DNA of 32,665 bases from Phenylobacterium sp. (GTDB lineage Bacteria > Pseudomonadota > Alphaproteobacteria > Caulobacterales > Caulobacteraceae), in contig NZ_JAEUMO010000082.1 in NCBI RefSeq assembly GCF_016793285.1, positions 1 through 32,665 of the forward strand. Reading direction: 5' to 3'. The notes below the pieces were generated by a model that was given only the letters and a program-made list of their open reading frames with translations, made no database searches and was not told the DNA's origin. Shown in pieces: positions 14,589 to 22,520 of the stretch (position 1 is its first letter; every line of letters starts with the position of its first letter). The position numbers and the translations under genes were made by a program.

Positions 14589-16640
14589 ATGTCCCGCAAT
14601 CGCGCCCTCGCGCGCGCCATCTGGCTGGGCGCCTGCGCCTGGCCCGCCCTCGCCTGCGCCGCCGCCGACGAAGCCGCCACGACCATCGACAGCGTCATCG
14701 TCACCGGCGCCCGCCACCCGGAAGACCCGCCCGTCGTGCAGGATGCGCGCAAGCGCCTGTCGGAGACGCCCGGCGCCGTCTCGGTGATCTCGCAGGAGAG
14801 CTACGCCCGCCGCTTCGCCGTGGCCCTGGACGACATCCTGCGCGACGCGCCCGGCGTCTACGCCCAGAAGAAGTGGGGCGGCGACGTCCGCATCTCCATC
14901 CGCGGATCCGGAATCGGCAACGCCAACCACAATCGCGGCCTGCTGATCGCCCAGGACGGCGTGCCGCTGAACGAGGCCGACGGCTACGGCGACAGCCAGA
15001 TCGCCGATCCGCTCACCACCCGCTTCACCGAGGTCTACCGCGGCGGCAACGCGCTGCGCTTCGGCGGCGCCCTGCTGGGCGGTGCGATCAACATGGTCAC
15101 GCCGACCGGGAGGACCGCCGGCCACGGCGCCCTGCTGCGCGTCGACGGCGGCAGCTTCGGGATGCACCGCGAGCACGGCGCGGTGGCGCTCCGGGCCGGC
15201 GACTGGGACGTCTACGCCGCGGTCACGAACCAGCGTGGCCAGGGCTGGCGGCCGCAGAGCCAGCAGAACATCCAGTTCGGCTCGCTGAACGTCGGCCGCA
15301 GCTTCGGCGAGGACCGCGAGGTCCGCCTCATCGTCAACGGCTCGAACATCAACCAGGAGATCCCCGGCGCGCTCACCCGCGCTCAGTTCGACGCCGACCC
15401 GCGCCAGCCCGCGCCCGGCAACTACGCCAGCGATCAGGGCCGCAACCAGCGCGGCGTGCGATCGTCGCTCCGCACGACCTGGCGGCTCGGCGACAGCGCG
15501 GTGTTCGAGGGCGCGGTCTACGGCGTCTGGAAAGACCTCGACCACCCAATCTTCCAGGTCATCGACCAGGAAAGCCGCAACTACGGCGCCTTCGGCCGCC
15601 TGGACTGGCAGGGCGAGCTGGGCGGGCGCCGGGCCGACGCCTACCTCGGCGCCTGGCTGCGCGCCGGCGACCTCGACTCCAACTTCTACATCAACGTGAG
15701 GGGCGCGCGCGGCGCACCCACCTCCCGCACCCGACAGAACGCCGGCGCCGCCGACGTCTTCGGCGAGGGCCGCCTCTTCGTCACCGACCGGCTTGCGCTG
15801 GTGGCCGGCGCGACCTGGGGCGCCGCCGGCCGCGACTACCGGCAGTACGCGATCCCCGCTCAGCCCGCGACCTTCGACCTGAAGGCGTCCAGGGACTACG
15901 AATGGCTGGCCCCGCGCATCGGCCTCCTCTGGGAAGACGACGGCGGCGCGCAGGTGTTCGCCAACCTGACCAAATCGGTGGAGCCGCCGAACCACGGCTC
16001 GCTTTCGCCCACCGGAACCGGCTTCGCCCCGGTGAAGGCCCAGGTCGCATGGACCGCCGAGGTCGGGACGCGCGGCCGGCGCGGCCCGCTCACCTGGGAC
16101 CTCACCGCCTACCGGGCGGAGCTCAGGAAGGAACTCCTGCAGTTCACCGTGGCGCCGAACATCCCGGCCTCGACCTTCAACGCCGGCGACACCGTCCACC
16201 AGGGCGTCGAGGCGGCGCTGGACTGGGACATCACGCGGCGGCTGCGCCTGCGCCAGACCTACACCCTCTCCGACTTCCGCTTCCGGGGGGACAGCCAGTA
16301 CGGCGACAACCGCCTGCCGATCGCGCCCAGGCGCTTCTACCGCGCCGAGCTGCGCTGGCAGCACCCCGCCGGGTGGTTCGTCGCGCCCTCGCTGGAGGCC
16401 GCCTCGGCGGTCTGGGTCGACTACCGGAACACGACCGGCGCGCCGGCCTATACGGTCTTCAACGTGGGCGCGGGCTATGCGCTGAACGACCGCGTCAGCC
16501 TGTTCCTCGACGCCCGCAACCTGGCGGACAAGACCTACGTCTCCAACGTCCAGGCGCAGATCGCCGCCGGCGCGACCAGCGCCGCCTACTGGCCCGGCGA
16601 CGGGCGCGCCGTCTATGCCGGCCTGAGCGCCGGCTTCTGA
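14589..16640 (+). CDS. TonB-dependent receptor, probable metal uptake
   Basis: A 683-residue outer-membrane receptor. A signal peptide (MSRNRALARAIWLGACAWPALACAAA) is followed by a TonB-box-like region (ATTIDSVIVTGAR). The plug domain is about residues 55-165 (LSETPGAVSVISQESYARR, LDDILRDAPGVYAQKKWGGDVRISIRG, FTEVYRGGNALRFGGALLGGAINMVTP). A 22-strand barrel follows and ends in an aromatic residue (VYAGLSAGF), as the BAM machinery needs. No N-terminal signalling domain is present. The substrate is not readable from sequence. The neighbours (DUF2946, PCu(A)C) point to copper or a copper complex; iron chelates remain possible. It is 18 bp ahead of the DJ-1/PfpI gene. Confidence 0.92.
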   Translation: MSRNRALARAIWLGACAWPALACAAADEAATTIDSVIVTGARHPEDPPVVQDARKRLSETPGAVSVISQESYARRFAVALDDILRDAPGVYAQKKWGGDVRISIRGSGIGNANHNRGLLIAQDGVPLNEADGYGDSQIADPLTTRFTEVYRGGNALRFGGALLGGAINMVTPTGRTAGHGALLRVDGGSFGMHREHGAVALRAGDWDVYAAVTNQRGQGWRPQSQQNIQFGSLNVGRSFGEDREVRLIVNGSNINQEIPGALTRAQFDADPRQPAPGNYASDQGRNQRGVRSSLRTTWRLGDSAVFEGAVYGVWKDLDHPIFQVIDQESRNYGAFGRLDWQGELGGRRADAYLGAWLRAGDLDSNFYINVRGARGAPTSRTRQNAGAADVFGEGRLFVTDRLALVAGATWGAAGRDYRQYAIPAQPATFDLKASRDYEWLAPRIGLLWEDDGGAQVFANLTKSVEPPNHGSLSPTGTGFAPVKAQVAWTAEVGTRGRRGPLTWDLTAYRAELRKELLQFTVAPNIPASTFNAGDTVHQGVEAALDWDITRRLRLRQTYTLSDFRFRGDSQYGDNRLPIAPRRFYRAELRWQHPAGWFVAPSLEAASAVWVDYRNTTGAPAYTVFNVGAGYALNDRVSLFLDARNLADKTYVSNVQAQIAAGATSAAYWPGDGRAVYAGLSAGF

Positions 16641-16658
16641 ACCCAAAGGGAGGATCTC

Positions 16659-17378
16659 ATGAGCGACAACATCGACACCCGCCGCCGCTGGATGGCGCGC
16701 GCCGCCCTGGGCCTAGGCGTCCTGCTGGCCCATTCGCGGACGGCGACCGCCCAGGCCCCCTCTCCGGCCCCGGCCGCTGGCAAGAAGAAGACCGTCGGCG
16801 TGGTGCTTTACCCGGACTTCGAGGTGCTGGACGTCTTCGGCCCCGTCGAGATGTGGGCCAACACGCCCGACCTGAAGGTGATCTTCGTCGCCCAGACGGC
16901 GGGGCCGGTGCGCTCGGCGCAGGGCGTGTCGGTCGTGGCCGACCACGACTTCGCGAGCGCCCCGCCGCTCGACATCGTGATGACGCCGGGCGGCGTCGGC
17001 ACGTTCGCGCAGTTGAGGAACGAGACGTTCCTGCAGTACCTGCGCGACGCCGACCGCGGCGCCGAGTTCACCACCTCGGTCTGCACGGGCTCGGCGCTGC
17101 TCGCGAGGGCGGGCCTGCTGAAGGGCCGCCGCGCCACGTCGAACAAGAAGTTCTTCGCCCTCGCCGAGCAGCAGGGCGGCGGGGTGACGTGGGTGAGGCA
17201 TGCACGGTGGGTCGAGGACGGCAAGTACATCACCTCCTCGGGCGTCTCGGCCGGAACCGACATGGCGCTGGGCGTGGTGGCCCGCCTGCACGGCAAGGAG
17301 GCGGCGCGCACGCTTGCGCGGCTGCTGGAGTATCAATGGAGCGAGGATCCGAACAACGATCCGTTCGCCATCGGTTGA
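16659..17378 (+). CDS. Exported DJ-1/PfpI-family protein with Tat-like signal
   Basis: A 239-residue protein. The DJ-1/PfpI (class I amidotransferase-like) domain runs from about residue 44 (TVGVVLYPDFEVLDVFGPVEMW) to the end. The nucleophile-elbow cysteine is C142 in TTSVCTGSALLARAGLL, and the glutamate of the family is in FEVLDVFGPVEM. Relatives include isonitrile hydratases and the sensor half of GlxA regulators, but no HTH follows. The N-terminus DTRRRWMARAALGLGVLLA followed by TATAQA looks like a twin-arginine signal peptide, so it probably acts folded in the periplasm, unusual for this mainly cytoplasmic family. A strong ribosome-binding site (GGGAGG) precedes the ATG. The PCu(A)C gene starts 8 bp after its stop. 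Confidence 0.85.
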   Translation: MSDNIDTRRRWMARAALGLGVLLAHSRTATAQAPSPAPAAGKKKTVGVVLYPDFEVLDVFGPVEMWANTPDLKVIFVAQTAGPVRSAQGVSVVADHDFASAPPLDIVMTPGGVGTFAQLRNETFLQYLRDADRGAEFTTSVCTGSALLARAGLLKGRRATSNKKFFALAEQQGGGVTWVRHARWVEDGKYITSSGVSAGTDMALGVVARLHGKEAARTLARLLEYQWSEDPNNDPFAIG

Positions 17379-17386
17379 GGGCCGAC

Positions 17387-17812
17387 ATGAAATTCCTGAT
17401 CACCGCCGCCGCGCTGACGCTCGCCGCAGCGTCGGCGCAAGCCGCCCCGAAGGTCTCCGCCGCCTGGAGCCGACCCGCCGCCCAGGGCTCCACCGGCGCA
17501 GGCTACATGACGCTCAGCAACGCGGGCCCGGCCGACGCCCTCGTCGCCGCCGAGAGCCCGCTTTCCGGCCATGTGATGATCCACCATTCGTCCATCGCGA
17601 ACGGCATGGCGTCGATGAAGATGGTGGCCCGCGTGCCCGTCGCGGCGGGCCGGAGCGTCACATTCGCCCCGGGCGGATACCACCTGATGTTCATGGGCCT
17701 GACCAAGGCGCTGAACGTCGGCGACACCCTGCCCGCCACCCTCGTCTTCGCCAGCGGAGCCCGGGTGAAGGCGTCGTTCGTCGTGGGTCTCGCGCCGCCC
17801 GTCCGCAAATGA
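17387..17812 (+). CDS. Periplasmic copper chaperone PCu(A)C
   Basis: A 141-residue protein with signal peptide MKFLITAAALTLAAASAQA. The mature domain carries the exact PCu(A)C copper motif: H66-x10-M77-x21-H99-x-M101 (VMIHHSSIANGMASMKMV and GGYHLMFMGL), with extra Met and His residues nearby (H62, M64, H67, M74, M79, M103). Such proteins bind Cu(I) in the periplasm and pass it to cytochrome oxidase assembly or to other carriers. The ATG follows GAGGG by a few bases and lies 8 bp after the DJ-1/PfpI stop, so it is almost surely co-transcribed with that gene and the TonB receptor. Confidence 0.92.
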   Translation: MKFLITAAALTLAAASAQAAPKVSAAWSRPAAQGSTGAGYMTLSNAGPADALVAAESPLSGHVMIHHSSIANGMASMKMVARVPVAAGRSVTFAPGGYHLMFMGLTKALNVGDTLPATLVFASGARVKASFVVGLAPPVRK

Positions 17813-17917
17813 CCGCCTGACAAAAATGTAACGCGCGTAACGGGCCGGGCCGGGGGCATGATCGCGCCGTTCCGCCTCATCGTCCCTGCGCCTCATCGAG
17901 AGAGCACGACCTCACCC

Positions 17918-20002
17918 ATGAAGACCCTCCCGCTCGCCGCCGCGTCCGCGGCCGCCCTGCTCGTGACCGCGCCCGTCCTGCTTCCCTGCCCCGCCTTTGC
18001 CGCAGACGGCGCCACCGCGCCCGAAACGGCCGTCCGCGACCTGACCAGGGCGCCGCGCATGGGGCCGTGGGGCTTCGACGCGGCCGGCATGGACCGCTCG
18101 GCGAAGCCCGGCGACGACTTCTTCCGCTACGCCAACGGCGTCTACATGGAGAAGCTGGAGATCCCGGCCGACCGCTCCAGTTACGGCGCCTTTAATGCCC
18201 TGGACGAACTGTCGCGCGACCGCCTGAAAGCGGTCATCGACAAGGCCTCGGCCGCCGGCGCCGCGCATGGGCCCGAGGCCAAGGTGGGCGCGCTCTACAA
18301 GAGCTACATGGACGAGGCGAAGGTGGAGGCCCTGGGAGCCAGGCCGCTGGCGCCCGACCTCGCTAAAATCCGCACCGCGACGAGCCGAGACGAGATCGCC
18401 CGGCTGATGGGCGCCACCGCCAAGGGCTTCGGCCGCAGCTTCTTCGATCCGCAGATCTACGACGACTCCAAGGACCCGCTGAAGTACGCCGTCTACCTCG
18501 GGCAGGGCGGCATCACGCTGCCCGACCGCGACTATTACCTCGACGACAGGTTCAAGCCGCAGCGCGAGGCCTACGAGGCCTACATCGCCAAGATGCTCAA
18601 GCTCGGGGGCTGGGCCAACCCGCAGGCCGGCGCCAAGGCGATCGTCGCCATGGAGACCGAGATCGCCAGGGTCTCCTGGACGCGCGCCGAGCGCCGCGAC
18701 GACGACCGGACCTACAACCCCGTCGAGACCGCCAGGCTGGCGAGCTTCGCCCCCGGCTTCCCGTGGACCGCGTTCCTGGCCGGCGCCGACCTCGGCGCCG
18801 CCAAACGCGTCGTGGTCGCCGAGAACACGGCGTTCCCGAAGATCGCCCAGGTGTTCGCCAGGACCGACCTCGAGACGCTGAAGGCCTGGCTCGCCTTCAC
18901 CACCATCGACCAGGCCTCGCCGTACCTCTCGAAGACCTTCGACCAGACCCGCTTCGAATTCCGCTCGAAGACGCTCTCAGGCGTCCAGCAACAGCGTCCG
19001 CGCTGGAAGCGTGCGGTCGACACCGTCGACGGCAACCTCGGCGAGGCGGTGGGGAAGCTCTACGTCGAGGCCTACTTCCCGCCCGAGAACAAGGCGCGGA
19101 TGGAGGCCCTGGTCGGCGACATCCGCAGCGCGCTCGCCGCGCGCATCCGCAAGCTCGACTGGATGGGCGCCGAGACCAAGACCAAGGCCCTCGAGAAGCT
19201 CGCCAGGTTCAACGTGAAGATCGGCTACCCCGACAAGTGGCGGGACTACTCGGCGCTGGCGATCCGGGCGGACGACCTCTACGGCAACATCGAGCGCGCT
19301 TCGGCCTTCGAGTGGGACTATCGCGTGAGACGCATCAACGCCCCCGTCGACCGCGGCGAGTGGGAGATGACCCCGGGCACGATCAACGCCTACTACTCCT
19401 CGACGAAGAACGAGATCGTCTTCCCGGCCGCGATCCTGCAGCCGCCGTTCTTCGACCCCGAGGGCGACCCGGCCATCAACTACGGCGGCATCGGCGGCGT
19501 GATCGGCCACGAGATCACCCATGGCTTCGACGACCAGGGCCGCAAGTCCGACGGCGACGGCCGCCTGGCGGAATGGTGGACGGCCTCCGACGAAGCCCGA
19601 TTCAACGCCCAGGCCAGGATCCTCGGCGAGCAGTACTCTGCCACCGAGATTCTGCCGGGCGCGAAGATCAACGGCGACCTGACCATGGGCGAGAACATCG
19701 CCGACCTGGGCGGCCTGTTGCTGGCGCTCGACGCCTACCACCTGTCGCTGAAGGGCCAGCCGGCCCCGGTCATCGACGGGCTCACGGGCGACCAGCGCGT
19801 GTTCCTGGGCTGGGCGCAGGTCTGGCGCGGCAAGTACCGCGACGACCTGATGAAGCAGATCCTGGTCAGCGACCCGCACTCGCCGCCCGTCGCCCGCGTC
19901 GACATCCCGATGAGGAACATCGACGCCTTCTACGAGGCCTTCGACGTGCAGCCCGGAGACCCGATGTACCTCCCGCCCGAGAAGCGCGTGCGGATCTGGT
20001 GA
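17918..20002 (+). CDS. M13-family (neprilysin-like) zinc metallopeptidase, exported
   Basis: A 694-residue protein. The signal peptide is MKTLPLAAASAAALLVTAPVLLPCPAFAA. The N-terminal M13 domain starts MDRSAKPGDDFFRYANGVYMEKLEIPADRSSYGAFNAL, and the catalytic domain contains INAYYSSTKNEIVFPAAILQPPFF. Zinc ligands are in GHEITHGFDD (about residues 531-535) with the third, Glu, in GENIADLGG (about 591). The substrate-binding and fold residues are in PMRNIDAFYEAFDV, and the C-terminus ends RVRIW. Members cleave oligopeptides on the N-terminal side of hydrophobic residues; location here should be the periplasm. The ATG at 17918 gives a proper signal peptide; an earlier in-frame ATG at 17858 does not. 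A rho-independent terminator follows. Confidence 0.96.
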   Translation: MKTLPLAAASAAALLVTAPVLLPCPAFAADGATAPETAVRDLTRAPRMGPWGFDAAGMDRSAKPGDDFFRYANGVYMEKLEIPADRSSYGAFNALDELSRDRLKAVIDKASAAGAAHGPEAKVGALYKSYMDEAKVEALGARPLAPDLAKIRTATSRDEIARLMGATAKGFGRSFFDPQIYDDSKDPLKYAVYLGQGGITLPDRDYYLDDRFKPQREAYEAYIAKMLKLGGWANPQAGAKAIVAMETEIARVSWTRAERRDDDRTYNPVETARLASFAPGFPWTAFLAGADLGAAKRVVVAENTAFPKIAQVFARTDLETLKAWLAFTTIDQASPYLSKTFDQTRFEFRSKTLSGVQQQRPRWKRAVDTVDGNLGEAVGKLYVEAYFPPENKARMEALVGDIRSALAARIRKLDWMGAETKTKALEKLARFNVKIGYPDKWRDYSALAIRADDLYGNIERASAFEWDYRVRRINAPVDRGEWEMTPGTINAYYSSTKNEIVFPAAILQPPFFDPEGDPAINYGGIGGVIGHEITHGFDDQGRKSDGDGRLAEWWTASDEARFNAQARILGEQYSATEILPGAKINGDLTMGENIADLGGLLLALDAYHLSLKGQPAPVIDGLTGDQRVFLGWAQVWRGKYRDDLMKQILVSDPHSPPVARVDIPMRNIDAFYEAFDVQPGDPMYLPPEKRVRIW

Positions 20003-20020
20003 GGCTGTGAACCCCTTCGA

Positions 20021-20052
20021 GCCTCCGCGCGAGCGGAGGCTTCCTCATTTTT
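20021..20052 (+). terminator. Rho-independent terminator after the M13 peptidase gene
   Basis: GCCTCCGC-GCGA-GCGGAGGC forms a perfect 8-bp stem with a GCGA tetraloop, followed by TTCCTCATTTTT. It begins 18 bases after the stop codon. Confidence 0.85.
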
Positions 20053-20053
20053 A

Positions 20054-20117
20054 GAACCGCGGAAGCGCGGAAGAACGCGGAACTTGCGCCGCGCCATTCC
20101 GCGTATTCCGCGGTTTC
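20054..20117. repeat. Inverted CGCGGAA-repeat hairpin
   Basis: Three CGCGGAA units (starting GAACCGCGGAAGCGCGGAA) on the left face two inverse units (TTCCGCG, TATTCCGCGGTTTC) on the right. They can form a stem of roughly 20 bp with small bulges. It lies directly after the M13 terminator. The layered repeat structure looks like an intergenic REP-type element; copy number elsewhere is unknown. Confidence 0.55.
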
Positions 20118-20188
20118 ATTGAATCGGGAGCGCACCCCTGCGCGGCGTTTGCCTTTTGACTGACTTGTCGAAAATGGCGTGGACCGGG

Positions 20189-20229
20189 AAAAGAATCGGC
20201 CCGCAGCGGGGGATAGTCGCTGCGGGCCG
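20189..20229 (-). terminator. Strong rho-independent terminator downstream of hisG
   Basis: A perfect 12-bp GC-rich stem with loop ACTATCCCC, followed on the minus strand by ATTCTTTT. It would end either the hisSZG transcript, about 200 bases after the hisG stop, or a separate small RNA. Confidence 0.7.
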
Positions 20230-20311
20230 CCTTGAGCAGTCGCTCTGATAGAGCGGGCGTTTCCTCCCCGAAACGCCGGAGACCTCAGGACTTGGCGCCT
20301 TCATGTCTCTC
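20189..20311 (-). ncRNA. Candidate structured small RNA ending in a rho-independent terminator
   Basis: Read on the minus strand, four stems follow one another. GAGAC/GTCTC lies at 20305-20309 and 20279-20283. An 8-bp stem GGCGTTTC/GAAACGCC lies at 20256-20277, with the loop GGGGAG on this strand. A 6-bp stem CGCTCT/AGAGCG lies at 20241-20255. A perfect 12-bp stem CGGCCCGCAGCG/CGCTGCGGGCCG lies at 20197-20229, followed by ATTCTTTT. A TTGACT (-35-like, containing a GACTC site) lies about 30 bases upstream. An open frame also crosses the region (20116-20331), but it resembles no known protein. It could instead be hisG 3' UTR structure. No known RNA family was recognised. Confidence 0.45.
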
Positions 20312-20430
20312 GCGATGTGACAGGACGGCAATTTTCTACCCGAGTCAACGGGGCCTCACCGCAAATTGAGCATGGGTGACGATAAAATCGCGGTTTGGAG
20401 GAACTTTTGCGTCGCCTTTTGACGTCATGG

Positions 20431-21378
20431 TCAAAAGACACGTTCTTTCAGTTGCTTGAACGACGGGCAGGCGACGTCGAAGACGAAGTCCGGCTTCGAG
20501 ACCGTGACCGGCCCGAGCCCGGCCGTGCTGAGCGCGAGCGCCGAGTCCGCCACCTGCGCGGAGTCGACCAGCAGGCCGTTCGGCCGCCGCGACGCGCCGG
20601 CCACGACAAGCGCCGCGACGGCTGCGGCTTCGGCCGCATCGCCGCGGGCCGGCCAGGCCAGGGTCGCGCTCCTCAGCGCCGCGGCGCGGGCCTCGACGAT
20701 GCGCAGCAGCCGCTCGGCCGCGGCCAGGGCCTCGTCGTCCCAGGCCGCGCGCAGGCTGGCGGCGAGTTGCGCCTGGCTCTTCAGCATCACGCCGTCGCTG
20801 AGCACCTTCAGCCCGTTGGCCTGCAGCGTCGCGCCGGTGGTGGTGATGTCGACCACCAGCTCCGCCGCGCCGGTCGCCGGCGCACCCTCGGTCGCGCCGC
20901 CCGACTCCACGATGCGATAGTCGGCCACGCCGTGCCGCGCGAAGAACACACGGGTCTGCGCCAGGTACTTCGTCGCCACCCGCATCCGCCGCCCCGTGCG
21001 CGACAGGTGCTCGTGGGCCACCTCCTCCAGGTCGGCCATGCTCTCGACGTCGAGCCAGCTCTTGGGCGCGGCCACCACCAGGTCGGCGCGGCCGAAGCCC
21101 AGCGCCCGCAGCAGCAGCACCCGGCTGTCCAGGTCCTCGCCGCGCTCGCGCAGCAGGTCCTCGCCGGTGACGCCCAGGTGGACCTCCCCCGCGTCCAGCG
21201 CATCGGCGATGTCGGCCGCCGACAGAAGCCGCACCTGTGCGCCCGGCACACCCTTCAGGCTGGCGACATAGCCGCGCGCGCCGCCGGTCACCTCGAGCCT
21301 GAGCCCGCTGTCCCCCAGCCAGCCTTCGACCTGTTCCTTCAGCCGCCCTTTGGACGGAATGGCGATGATCAGGCTCAC
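20431..21378 (-). CDS. hisG: ATP phosphoribosyltransferase catalytic subunit (short-type core with C-terminal extension)
   Basis: A 315-residue protein catalysing the first step of histidine biosynthesis (ATP + PRPP to phosphoribosyl-ATP). The core (residues 1 to about 225) has LIIAIPSKGRLKEQVEGWL, GVTGEDLLRE, RIVESGGATEGAPATGAAELVVDITTTGATLQANGLKVLSDG, the last containing the PRPP-binding loop. This corresponds to the short, HisZ-dependent class. About 90 residues follow, ending KPDFVFDVACPSFKQLKERVF, that do not match the ACT-like domain of long HisG enzymes. The GTG at 21378 overlaps the hisZ stop as GTGA, so translation is coupled. The stop lies in an 8-bp palindrome (CTTTTGAC/GTCAAAAG, 20416-20437). 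Confidence 0.94.
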   Translation of the reverse strand: MSLIIAIPSKGRLKEQVEGWLGDSGLRLEVTGGARGYVASLKGVPGAQVRLLSAADIADALDAGEVHLGVTGEDLLRERGEDLDSRVLLLRALGFGRADLVVAAPKSWLDVESMADLEEVAHEHLSRTGRRMRVATKYLAQTRVFFARHGVADYRIVESGGATEGAPATGAAELVVDITTTGATLQANGLKVLSDGVMLKSQAQLAASLRAAWDDEALAAAERLLRIVEARAAALRSATLAWPARGDAAEAAAVAALVVAGASRRPNGLLVDSAQVADSALALSTAGLGPVTVSKPDFVFDVACPSFKQLKERVF

Positions 21379-22520
21379 GCTTCGCCCTCCGCCCCTTCGC
21401 CATCGCACCAGGCCCGCCAGGGGCGGACCATGCAGCCCACCGCGCGCGCGTCGCCGGCGCCGCCGAGCCGCGCCAGCAGCCCGTCGTAGCGGCCGCCCAC
21501 GGCCACCGGCCGCTCAGGCCCGATCCCGGCCGAGCGCACCTCGAAGGTGATGCCGTCGTAGTAGTCGAAGGCGTGACCCAGCGCCGGCGTGAACCGGGTC
21601 GCGTCGGCGGGCGCGACGCGCGCGAGCTCCTGAAGCCGCGCCTCCCAGCCGCCGAGCGCCGCCTTCAGGGCGGCGTCGTTCCGGCCCGCCAGGTCCCGCA
21701 CCTTGGCGAAGGCATAGGCCGGCTGATCGTCGATCGCCATGAAGGCGCGGACCGCGTCGGCCTGGCCCTCGCTCAGCGCCGGCGCCTTGGCCGCCTCGGC
21801 CTTGCGCACCAGCCGCGCGGCGATCTCCGCCGGTCCGCGGCCGCCCACAGGCTCCACGCCGGCCAGCGCCCAGACCTCCTCCAGCAGCACCGCGGCCTGC
21901 GTCTCGCTGAGGCCCGCCAGCAGTCCGGCGAGGGCGCCGCCGCCGTTCGCGTCCGACTCGCCCACGCGCGACAGCTCGTTCCAGAGCAGCCGCGGACGAC
22001 CCGCCACGCGCTTCAGCCGCGCCGCGAGACCTTCCGGCAGGTCCAGGCTCTCCACGAAGGCCGAGAACAGCGCCACGTCGCCCAGCCAGAGCGACAGGTC
22101 CCCGCGCCCGCCCGCCCCGGCAGCCCGCCAGGCCAGGCCGGCGATCTCGGCGTCCGCCGCCTCCACGCTGCCGCCGCCGGGCGAAAACATCTCCAGCCCG
22201 ACCTGCACGAACTCCTCGGGCCTGTCGGCGCCCGACGACGCCCGGAACGCGGCGCCCTCGTACCAGTAGGCGCCGGCCGCGCGGCCGCTTGCAATATGCT
22301 GGCGCGCGATGGCCACGGTGAAGTCCGGCCGCAGGCAATTCTCGGCCCCGCCTTCGGATTGCACCACGAACAGCCGCGCCCGCATCGCCTCGCCGGCGAG
22401 GTCGAGCAGCAGGTTCAGCGGCTGGAGCAGCGGCGCGTCGGCGCGCTCGGCGCCGGACGCCTCCAGGGGCGCGCGGACGTCGGCCGTCACGTCGGCCGGG
22501 ACGGCGGGTTCGACGCGCAT
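21375..22520 (-). CDS. hisZ: ATP phosphoribosyltransferase regulatory subunit
   Basis: A 381-residue class II aminoacyl-tRNA-synthetase-like protein without synthetase activity. It pairs with short HisG to make the active, histidine-inhibited enzyme. Visible are LLQPLNLLLDLAGEAMRARLFVV, NCLRPDFTVAIARQHIASG, AGAYWYEGAAFR, EFVQVGLEMF and, near the end, GHAFDYYDGITFEV and PVAVGGRYDGLLARLGG, the remnants of HisRS motifs 2 and 3. The ATG overlaps the last base of the hisS stop (TGATG), and its own TGA overlaps the hisG start, so all three genes form a tightly coupled operon. No second reading of this frame is likely. Confidence 0.94.
   Translation of the reverse strand: MRVEPAVPADVTADVRAPLEASGAERADAPLLQPLNLLLDLAGEAMRARLFVVQSEGGAENCLRPDFTVAIARQHIASGRAAGAYWYEGAAFRASSGADRPEEFVQVGLEMFSPGGGSVEAADAEIAGLAWRAAGAGGRGDLSLWLGDVALFSAFVESLDLPEGLAARLKRVAGRPRLLWNELSRVGESDANGGGALAGLLAGLSETQAAVLLEEVWALAGVEPVGGRGPAEIAARLVRKAEAAKAPALSEGQADAVRAFMAIDDQPAYAFAKVRDLAGRNDAALKAALGGWEARLQELARVAPADATRFTPALGHAFDYYDGITFEVRSAGIGPERPVAVGGRYDGLLARLGGAGDARAVGCMVRPWRAWCDGEGAEGEA

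Noticed and set aside
14550-16646. Minus-strand frame opposite the TonB receptor
   Set aside because: Antisense to a receptor with signal peptide, plug and terminal aromatic residue; no domain of its own.
14075-17386. Plus-strand frame of over 1000 codons running ahead of the PCu(A)C gene
   Set aside because: It overlaps the DUF2946, TonB receptor and DJ-1 genes out of frame and is Arg/Pro-rich. Only its last part from 17387 is a real gene.
20116-20331. 71-codon minus-strand frame across the structured region after hisG
   Set aside because: No resemblance to a known protein, and its codons run through perfect stems, including a terminator. RNA structure is the simpler explanation.
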